Part shown: positions 10,631-17,054 of the stretch, one piece after another | Numbering within the stretch: the first letter of the stretch is position 1 | How the letters are laid out: each line of letters begins with the position of its first letter | NCBI GenBank assembly: GCA_001931905.2 | Contig: MSJI02000475.1 | Coordinates: 1 to 20,459, forward strand | Source: Cladosporium sp. IMV 00045 | Lineage: Eukaryota; Ascomycota; Dothideomycetes; Cladosporiales; Cladosporiaceae | Direction of reading: 5' to 3' | DNA length: 20,459 nucleotides | Program-made: the position numbers and the translations under genes | Notes under the pieces: model-generated | Seen by the model: the letters and a program-made list of their open reading frames with translations, nothing else | Database searches by the model: none | What the model was told of the DNA's origin: nothing

Positions 10631-10669
10631 CCAAGCGCTTGGGTTAGGAAGCGTCCAAGCGCGACTTGG
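10631..10669. promoter_or_regulatory. Paired palindromic CCAAG(N)CTTGG sites upstream of RAX2
   Basis: A perfect 12-bp palindrome CCAAGCGCTTGG (10631-10642) is followed, 12 bp on, by CCAAG-CGCGA-CTTGG (10655-10669). Both lie inside a direct repeat CGTCCAAGCGC (10628-10638 and 10652-10662). Two spaced palindromes about 470-500 bp upstream of the RAX2 start suggest binding of a dimeric transcription factor; which one is unknown. Confidence 0.35.
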
Positions 10670-10885
10670 GATAATCTCCCCGGCCCAATCACACGCCGTC
10701 TGTTCGCCCAACGGCTCCAAGCCAATTTGCGCGGGCCCGTTGATGACTTAACGTGTGGGATGGGTGTATATTATTATGAGGGTAAATCTTTCTCTGCTGT
10801 CAATCGAAGAACATGTGATCTCCGCTCCTTCAACAGACAATGCGGAGAAGGAAGTCAATTGTATGCACATAATTTCGTGGCTGAA

Positions 10886-10928
10886 GAGGCGTGGGCGAAC
10901 ATGCACAACATGAGCTCTCCCACGCCTC
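10886..10928. repeat. Perfect 10-bp inverted repeat with 23-nt loop
   Basis: GAGGCGTGGG (10886-10895) is matched exactly by CCCACGCCTC (10919-10928). The GC-rich stem could form a stable hairpin in DNA or RNA. It is about 720 bp upstream of RAX2 and about 690 bp past the ankyrin stop codon, so it is not an obvious terminator of either gene. Function unknown. Confidence 0.5.
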
Positions 10929-11613
10929 GTGAAACGCTGCGGCAAACGCCCCCTGTGGATCTCACATCGACGTTTGTTCTCGTATGTGCGACCAGGGTGC
11001 GCCCAGCAAACACCCAGCAGCAATATCAAAGTCGTCGTCGCCCACCGTCCACGACTTCCGCAGACCTTTCAAGAGTCGGCCACGATCTGGCTCTTCCCCC
11101 TCTGACGGTCTGGAAGTACACAATCGCCTCGACAACACTCTTGTCTGACATGCATCGACAGCTTCACAAACCCAAAATCCTCCCATGTACTCTCGTACCC
11201 CCTTGTCTTCACACGCGCCTCAGGTTGTGCAGGCGTAGCTTGCGTTGCTCTGTGCGCACCCACGCATCATGTATGTGATCGGCTGTGCAACGTCGGACGC
11301 GTGAAGGGGATGGGGGAGGTTGGTCGTCACACGGCAATCGTACAACCGCGTCTTCCGTATTTCACGATTTGCTAGACATCTGTCTCTACCCAGCTGAATC
11401 TGCAGTCCGATGGCTGGAGAAAAGGATTGCTTTGATGGTAGTTCGTAGAGGTCAGCGCCAGCAATAAATCTCATCCAAGTGCTACTACCTCTGTCTTGGT
11501 AAGTGTCATGTGAATCGCTCAATGAGTCGCATGCTTCGAAAAATCACTGTTGTATCAAATCACGCTCTGGCATTGATGCTTGCTACCGTTGTAGTGCTGT
11601 GCAAGCTTCATGC

Positions 11614-13673
11614 TTAAAGGGCGATGTCACCCTCCGACAGCTCTTGCGCGGACTGAGAAGATTCCTCCCATTCGTCCTCACTGACCTCTGAATCTGAAAG
11701 CACTTCAGCCCTGAGCAAAGTCATCATCCGTTGATTTGCTTCTGCCCGCTGCCGTCTCCGCTCCTCTCTTTCCTGGTATATTGGTTGCATCACCAACCAT
11801 TCCTCTTCCGTCCAAGGGTGCTGTTCGAGCAGGTCATGAACTTTCTTTTCCAAATTACCACCTTTCGACCATTGCTCGAGGAAGCACAGCGCGCGATAGT
11901 GTTCTGGCGTGTAGTACTTGTCATAAAGCGGTATTCGATTCTGCATTCTCTGGTCATCCCTGACGTCGACGCCTTCACGTTGCAAGGCGCAGTACCAAAG
12001 ATCACGCTGATACGAGTTGCTCTTCGGTGGTAAGGCATTGACATGATCAAATATCGTCAGGCCAGAGGCATCTTTCGCGTAGATATTCACTGCGTGCCCC
12101 GCTGAATGCATGAGAACACGTCGAAGCGATTGGAATTCCCAGGAATAGTGTTGGTCTCTGGCAGTAAGCACGAGAAAGAAAAGACAGTTCCAGCCATCCG
12201 GAAAGCCTGGGCACTTTTTCGTTGTTTCGTTGATCTTACAGCCTGCCTTCAGCAGGCTCTCAACGTGTCGAGGATGCACATCAATTTCTGTTTCTCCTTG
12301 AATGAAGACGTACAGCCAGAAGCTCAAGCCCATCGATGTTGGCGCTCCAAAACCTACAAAGACCGTTTCCAAATTCTTAAATAATTCTTCAGGAACAAGG
12401 CGAGAAGCAAACATTATCTCCAATGGTGAAAGGCGGCTTCTGGGGTGGTCACTTCTCTTAGGAATAGTGAGATCTCCCCCAGCACCGAGCAAAAGTTGTC
12501 TGCATTCATTCGTGTTCATTCCATCATCCGTGAGTGTCATTGAAAGAGGCGTTGAAAATGTTGTGCTGCTGTACAGAGAAGTGTCAGTTTCCCACACTGA
12601 GCGTACCGGCAACAACGATCCGATGCTGCTTACTCCTCATTTGGATCGAGTGATCGGGCCATTCCATCGACGTCGGCACAATACTCAAGCAGAAATGCAC
12701 AGCATTCTGGACTGTCATACCAGCTTGCATACTAGATATGCCAGCGTCAGTCAGTCTGAACAGTCTCTAATCGGCATTTACTCACATGGAGCAGTGTTCG
12801 ACCTTCTTCATCACAATCCCACGTCGTTGCTTCCTGATTCAGGATGAGCTCCTTGAGACGAGTAATGTCGTCGAATAAAATGGCCTCGAATACTTCAGAT
12901 TCATTGCTGACGGTTCTATACGCAAAGATGGCAGGGCGTAGAACAGTCGGCTGGAGGTCGTGATCAGTCCGTTCCCCGAAGAAAGCTGCTATTGGAGACG
13001 AGGATGCAAAATCCAGCGGTTCGAGATGCAGGGCAGAGAAGGATCTTGAGACCTTGTCGCCGTGCTTGTCAAACACTTCCCACTTCTTCGTGTCGAGAAA
13101 AATCTTCCATCCGCCCATTATCACCATGCTGCATTTGCGTCTGGTTTTGACGACCTGTTCTGGCAGTCTGCGATCGATCTTCGAGTTGATGTCGACACTG
13201 TTGGTGAGAAGTAGGCCATTCTGCATTCTCGCGAGTTCCGTCTCGGTGTGTTCGTTTTGCAGGCTCGCACCATTGCTTTCGATAGCTTCCAGGATTATGC
13301 GTATCCAAGACACGATCTTCTGGGCAGCCTCGTCCTGCTTTTGATGCTTCAAGCTTGTGGAGAACTCTCCCAACTGATTAATCGCCATGTCAAGAAACGG
13401 GTTGCCTTCTCGGCTCGGCCGGTCGTCAGCGTCGCAGATGGATCGCCTGCGCTTTGTCGATGCCCTCGCGGTGTTGCAGATGGCTCCATGGTGATTCGGC
13501 TGGATATTCTTCGGCAGCGAGTTGGGCCAGTGTCCGCAAAAGTTGCGAATGTTGTAGACATTGCCGTTGTGAACCCGAGAATTGCCACTGCTGACGATGT
13601 TCGAGTAGCTATTCTGGTACCTAGTCTCCTCCGTCTCGATCGTGTGCGCATTGTGGCTAAGGCTTTGACCCAT
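11614..13673 (-). CDS. Ankyrin-repeat protein with N-myristoylation-type start and HET-s-like amyloid motif
   Basis: Three exons: 12786-13673, 12634-12731 and 11614-12568, encoding 646 aa. Intron 1 (12732-12785) has GTGAGT and CTAG; intron 2 (12569-12633) has GTAAGC, CTGAC and TACAG; the joins restore the frame exactly. The start is the ATG at 13671-13673; the frame is open further upstream but only from a GTG. MGQSLS fits the N-myristoylation rule (Gly2, Ser6). Residues 21-40 (NSYSN...GNVY) resemble the HET-s-related amyloid motif. STKRRR at 72-77 is basic. Residues about 95-140 are helical; about 180-260 form a beta-rich region (GGWKIFLDTKKWEVFD, AAFFGERTD, AIFAYRTVSNESEVFE) that I recognise only as recurring in fungal ankyrin proteins. 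Ankyrin repeats follow from about 262 (IAIL/VFEAILFDDITRLKEL, then DCDEEGRTLLHYAS, LLEYCADVD), degenerate after 330. The tail (about 620-646) is acidic. A TATA box lies 92 bp upstream. Function inferred only: signalling or recognition. Confidence 0.8.
13551..13613 (-). other. HRAM-like amyloid motif segment (residues 21-41 of the ankyrin protein)
   Basis: The segment reads N21-S-Y-S-N-I-V-S-S-G30 then N-S-R-V-H-N-G37-N-V-Y40. In HET-s-related amyloid motifs each 21-residue beta-solenoid repeat shows an N-terminal Asn, alternating hydrophobics, G-x-(A/S)-R-V and a terminal G-N-x-Y. Spacing here matches position for position. One copy is present, as is usual for N-terminal receptor-type proteins. 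The assignment rests on pattern only. Confidence 0.55.
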
Positions 13674-14115
13674 GACGAGATGACATGATGTGTGGGCAAG
13701 GTACCTAGTGTGTGACCGCAAGGTTTCGGCAGCTCTCAGTGCCGTCGATTTTTCCTGGTGTGTGTTTTTATATGAGAAAAGCACAGAAAAGTCTAGCTGA
13801 AGGGGATCGCGAGGCTATCATATATTCCAGCCTGATCACCTGAGCGTAAGCGTCGCGGGTCGAGGCTGCATGAATGCCTTGGTTGTGCAGCATTTGGGTA
13901 GACAATGAAACAGCTGAGGCGTTCAAAACACCGAACATGCTGTGTACACCTATTGGCTTTCGTCTTGCGATTATCCAAGATACCACTTCGCTCCGCCTGT
14001 CACATCCCAATCATTATACCCTTGCAAAGATTATAGTTTCCATTGATATCATGCAGAACTCAAGCAGCCTGACCCATACCCTTTCCTCTCAGCACTGACA
14101 ATCTACCACAACAAC
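13674..14115. other. Promoter and leader of the ankyrin gene; 3' flank of hsbA-1
   Basis: 442 bp between the ankyrin start and the stop of the next gene, both on the minus strand. Apart from the TATA box and a possible CCAAT box (ATTGG on the plus strand near 13954) nothing is seen. The small open frames here have no recognisable product. Confidence 0.5.
13765..13772 (-). promoter_or_regulatory. TATA box of the ankyrin gene
   Basis: The minus strand reads TATAAAAA at 13772-13765, 92 bp upstream of the ATG. A canonical TATA box is not obvious in front of the housekeeping genes of this window, which hints at inducible expression. Confidence 0.5.
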
Positions 14116-14622
14116 TCACGAAAACTCTTGAATCCCATTCTCCAACGCCCTAGTAATAACATCCACCACCTCCTGGCCCACACTCTCCGTCCCCTCCGGC
14201 GCCCGCTTCAACACCTCATCGCTGAACGCCAAATGATCATCGAGCAAAATCTCCAACCCGCCCTTGATGAACACCGTCGTCCCTGCCGCCTCAAACAACT
14301 CCTTCTTCCCAATCAAAGTCTTCACCGCAATCGGATTGTCAACCGCAAGCGTGCCATTGACATGGTCGATGAGACGGTTCGCGTCTTCTTCGCTGAGCGG
14401 ATTGGGAAGGCTCTTGGAGTCGTAATAGCCGGTTCGCGTGGCGATGTGGACTTTGGTCAGACCTAGCAGCAGAGGCGATTGTGCGAGCAGGCCGCCGTTG
14501 TAGGCTTCCACGCCCGCGGTGAGGTCTTTGACATCTTCGTCGAGAGAGGTCACGTCGTCGATGACTACGTCGACTTGGCTCGCGGCTGCGAGGGAGGCTA
14601 GGAAGATGGGGAAGAATCGCAT
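14116..14622 (-). CDS. HsbA-like secreted hydrophobic-surface-binding protein (copy 1)
   Basis: A 168-aa intronless gene. Residues 1 to about 15 (MRFFPIFLASLAAAS) are a signal peptide; the rest is an alpha-helical, cysteine-free HsbA domain (Pfam HsbA, related to fungal cell-wall galactomannoproteins). The prototype, Aspergillus oryzae HsbA, is secreted, adsorbs to hydrophobic surfaces and recruits a cutinase. Visible family features are a first helix with DDVTSLDEDVKDLTAGV, then YNGG, and the downstream blocks KVHIATRTGYYDSK, SEEDANRLIDHV, LIGKKELFE, LLDDHLAFSDEV and EVVDVITRALENGI. One N-x-T sequon (NGT) is present. The same blocks recur in the plus-strand gene at 16416, with about one third of residues identical by eye. 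A TATA-like ATATAT about 100 bp upstream (14722-14727) and a TGATAA GATA-type site (14735-14740) may control it. Confidence 0.82.
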   Translation of the reverse strand: MRFFPIFLASLAAASQVDVVIDDVTSLDEDVKDLTAGVEAYNGGLLAQSPLLLGLTKVHIATRTGYYDSKSLPNPLSEEDANRLIDHVNGTLAVDNPIAVKTLIGKKELFEAAGTTVFIKGGLEILLDDHLAFSDEVLKRAPEGTESVGQEVVDVITRALENGIQEFS

Positions 14623-15253
14623 TTTGTATTGATGTGATGTGGAGCTGGAGCGTTTGCTTTGTACAAAAGGTCAACAAATGTTCGAAGGAAGATGATGTTG
14701 TTGAACGACCCAAGCTCAAGCATATATCTGAGCCTGATAAGCACTTGCACGCCTAATCCCACCAAACTTGTTCGGTCCATGCAAGACCGTTGGTGACGGA
14801 ATTAATCTATCCGGTCACGAAAAGACCAAGAGTCGTCGAAGACACATCCTCTCACGCTCCATGTGCCTCTTTCGGCGTCTTTTGTGATCGTCGCTGAACT
14901 AGTTGCAGATCTTCAAAGTCAAATGGCTTCCAATGGCGTCGGATTAGACTTCTACATCACAAACCTAGAGGCTCGGTTAACAGATGCCTCGGTATTCTCT
15001 TGAATAGGATCTGGTCTCTAGTAGGATTGTACGATCGGCACTTGATGGGGGAGGACTGCTTGATCTCCATGCCTGTTCTGCTATGTGCGTGTTCTACATA
15101 TCCATGAAAACAGCAATAAACGAGAACTTGATGAATGAAGTCGGTGATTTTGTTTAAAGTCATATACATAAGTCAGCATTCGAAAACCTGTTCAATAAGT
15201 AGCTCGACCATTGATTTTGTCAAAATCTCAGGACACTCGTCAATCCCTCTACT
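14623..15253. other. hsbA-1 promoter region and relic sequence
   Basis: 631 bp upstream of hsbA-1. It contains the TATA-like and GATA-type sites close to the gene. At 14963-14996 is one copy of a short repeat whose sister lies at 16021-16054; the 70-codon minus-strand frame across it (14957-15169, non-ATG start) ends in RIPRHLLTEPLG. No intact gene is supported. Confidence 0.45.
14963..14996 (-). repeat. Degenerate repeat, copy A
   Basis: 34 bp align without gaps to 16021-16054 with 27 identities. Six of the seven differences are transitions. On the minus strand both copies read (K)IPR-x-LLTE-x-LG, so they look like remnants of one protein-coding or mobile sequence. Confidence 0.5.
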
Positions 15254-15663
15254 TTACCTCCCCCTCAAGGCTTCTCGACAACCTTCTTCTTCTGACAAAC
15301 AATCTTGTCCCCACTCTCCAACGGAAAGAACTTCTTCCCCTTCCTCCTCGAATTCCTCACAGCGATTATTACTCGCCTTCTCACTGCAGACCTCGTTCCT
15401 GGCCAAGTTGCCATCGACGCACCTGTATATCGCCCGCATGGCAACGATCTTACCTGGGCCGAAGGAGCCGCATACATACCCGCCTTCCGGGATGCCACCG
15501 CATTTTCCTACAACTTCTTTGGCCAGGCCGGGGAAGTTGGTTCGCTGGACACGCGGCCGATGTCCCATACTTTGAGTTTGGGGTTCCATTCGGCTGCTGA
15601 TGAGCTTGGGAGGGAGGCGCCCGTGGCGAGCAGGGCGATGAGAGTGGATTTGAGTTGCATCAT
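15254..15663 (-). CDS. Putative small secreted Cys-containing protein gene, reading frame disrupted or mis-spliced
   Basis: Tandem ATG codons (15661-15663, 15658-15660) open a clear signal peptide, MQLKSTLIALLATGAS with a likely cleavage in SSSAAE. This frame ends at TAG 15508-15510. A second frame over about 15357-15560 encodes a convincing small-secreted-protein core with five spaced cysteines (KCGG, YVCG, YRCV, EVCS, NRC). The first frame then resumes a natural-looking end, KFFPLESGDKIVCQ..., stopping at 15265. The core therefore needs two frame changes; the second falls at a TGTG run (about 15358-15362). Alternatively, a 63-bp phase-0 intron (15508-15570, GTATGG..TTGTAG, no good branch site) gives an intact 110-aa protein, but it reads through the core in the frame that loses the cysteines. 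I consider a recently broken effector-like gene more likely. The remainder of the frame-two ORF runs to 15254. No homologue recognised. Confidence 0.4.
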
Positions 15664-16415
15664 TGATGTTCTTGTTGCTTTGGACAGATTTTTGTGATTT
15701 GTAGATTCTTCTGCTATCATAGAACTGGATAGGCATGGGAGCTATAGTTTGTGTATCTACTCCTTTGTTCTAAGGCAGACAATGCAACAACAACATCCAA
15801 TACCACCGTGAAAGAAAGCGTTATTGACCGAACAATGGAGTATCTGGCTCCAAACAAAGAGAGGTCGTCCCGAAGTTTGATCGCTGCTGTCAGCTCGTAT
15901 AGCAGCGTCTTGGTGATGACATTCCGTTGAGACTCTGCCGCTGTCGTTCGTCACACAACGACAATCCCAAAGACGTCCATTCAATGTACCATAGAGCTTT
16001 TCGAATGCCAACTCTACAGAACCTAATAACTCGGTCAACAGATACCTCGGTATCTTCAGTGTTGATCTCGATTGACGCTCCAAAGTTTCCTCGGTACCAC
16101 AGTAGTTCTGTACTTGCACGAACGATTGCATCTCCGCTCCACTAGCAAAAAGACAAACGGGTCCATTGGCTTCACTCTGCTCCAATGGATATGTGATATA
16201 GCGATGATCGACATAGACCATCCCGTAGGTCTCCACAGTCTGACCGTTGGAATTCCGAGGCGAGGTTGACGACATGCCTAGGCAACTGGACGGATTATCA
16301 AAGAGGATTGCAATATACCACATACATACATATTGACGTCTCTCTTCTGTAGCTGTCCATTCTGATCCATCAATCCAAACAATCTCAAAACCAATCCAAT
16401 CCATCACCAACAAAC
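15664..16415. other. Intergenic region upstream of hsbA-2 with a possible gene relic on the minus strand
   Basis: 752 bp between two divergent starts. The last 30 bp (CA/TC-rich, ending CACCAACAAACATG) look like the leader of a well expressed fungal gene. A long minus-strand frame (15757-16413, 218 codons, no supported start, overlapping the hsbA-2 promoter) contains repeat copy B and protein-like stretches such as NGPVCLFASGAEMQSF. I read it as a decayed gene remnant rather than a functional gene. Confidence 0.4.
16021..16054 (-). repeat. Degenerate repeat, copy B
   Basis: Sister of 14963-14996 (27 of 34 bases identical, ungapped). On the minus strand it reads KIPRYLLTELLG, against KRIPRHLLTEPLG in copy A. 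Similarity fades within about 10-15 bp on either side. Confidence 0.5.
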
Positions 16416-16979
16416 ATGCAACTCACCCACCTCCCCCTCCTCCTCCTCGCAACCCTCACAACCTCCACCCCCCTCCTGCCCCGCGCCCTCATAACAGCCT
16501 CCACGCTCATCCAAGACGTAACCAACATCCACAACGGCGTCCTCGCCAACAAAGCCGCCACCTCATCCTACGACGGCGGCAGCCTCCTCACGACCCTCGT
16601 GCAAGGCACGCCCGTGCTCACGACCGTAGGCGAAATCCACCTCGCGAACCGCAAGGGCTTCGCAGACGCCAAGCTCGCGCCGCAGTTCGGGGAGGAGGAT
16701 ACGAGGGCCATTTTTGAGCACGTCGTCGACACCGTGGGCGTGTCCATCCCGGACGATGTGGATGTTTTGATTGCCAAGAAGGGCGCTTTTGAGGAGTCGG
16801 GTCTGGTGCCGGTTGTGGTGGCGAGTTTGAAGTTGTTGATTAATGATCATGATACGTTTAGTGAGGCGGTTACGGAGAAGGCGTACATGGGGAATGAGAC
16901 GCTGACGGGGCTCGGGGAGGAGGTTGTGGACAAGATTCATGATGCGATTCAGAGGGGGATTGATGTCTATACTGCTTGA
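16416..16979 (+). CDS. HsbA-like secreted hydrophobic-surface-binding protein (copy 2)
   Basis: A 187-aa intronless gene starting at ATG 16416-16418. MQLTHLPLLLLATLTTSTP is a signal peptide, with possible processing after the LLPR that follows. The mature part is a cysteine-free HsbA domain: IQDVTNIHNGV, SYDGGSLLTTLVQG, EIHLANRKGFADAK, EEDTRAIFEHVVDTV, VLIAKKGAFEESG, LLINDHDTFSEAV, GEEVVDKIHDAIQRGID. These blocks line up with copy 1, but copy 2 has a longer N-terminal region and about one third overall identity, so the duplication is old. One NET sequon is present. Base composition is biased: the first 300 bp are strongly C-rich at third positions (CTC, ACC, GCC), the later part less so. Its stop is only 75 bp from the facing PCD1 stop. 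Role by family: wall-associated or secreted protein that binds hydrophobic surfaces. Confidence 0.82.
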   Translation: MQLTHLPLLLLATLTTSTPLLPRALITASTLIQDVTNIHNGVLANKAATSSYDGGSLLTTLVQGTPVLTTVGEIHLANRKGFADAKLAPQFGEEDTRAIFEHVVDTVGVSIPDDVDVLIAKKGAFEESGLVPVVVASLKLLINDHDTFSEAVTEKAYMGNETLTGLGEEVVDKIHDAIQRGIDVYTA

Positions 16980-17054
16980 GTGTCTTGCAGTTGAAAGGGC
17001 AGGCGATCACTTTCAAATATATCGAATCTTTTAGATTATCTTTATATCGTTTCC

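Larger units (their letters stand above)
10167..11613. other. 1.4-kb gap: RAX2 upstream region and 3' flank of the ankyrin gene
   Basis: The left half is the promoter and leader of RAX2 (transcribed leftward); the right end holds the 3' flank of the ankyrin gene, also transcribed leftward. About 10555-10600 is CT-rich on the plus strand. There is a CCAAT box (CCAAT at 10710-10714), paired CCAAG palindromes (10631-10669) and a perfect hairpin (10886-10928). A 225-codon open frame on the plus strand (10601-11278) begins at GTG, has Arg/Ser/Pro-rich random-looking composition and resembles nothing I know, so I do not call it a gene. Confidence 0.5.

Noticed and set aside
10179..10634. 151-codon frame upstream of RAX2 on the same strand (possible uORF or N-terminal extension)
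   Set aside because: It is out of frame with RAX2, has a Ser/His/Thr-rich chance composition, and RAX2 already has a proper signal peptide at its own ATG.
10601..11278. 225-codon open frame on the plus strand upstream of RAX2
   Set aside because: It starts at GTG, its first in-frame ATG comes about 50 codons in, the composition is Arg/Ser/Pro/Leu-rich without domains, and it spans the promoter elements and hairpin. Probably chance openness in GC-rich DNA.
14339..14719. 126-codon minus-strand frame overlapping the hsbA-1 start
   Set aside because: A shadow frame, Arg/Ser-rich, whereas the hsbA-1 frame has a signal peptide and conserved family blocks.
15305..15697. 130-codon plus-strand frame over the small secreted gene
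   Set aside because: Starts at TTG with no signal peptide. The opposite strand has tandem ATGs and an obvious signal peptide.
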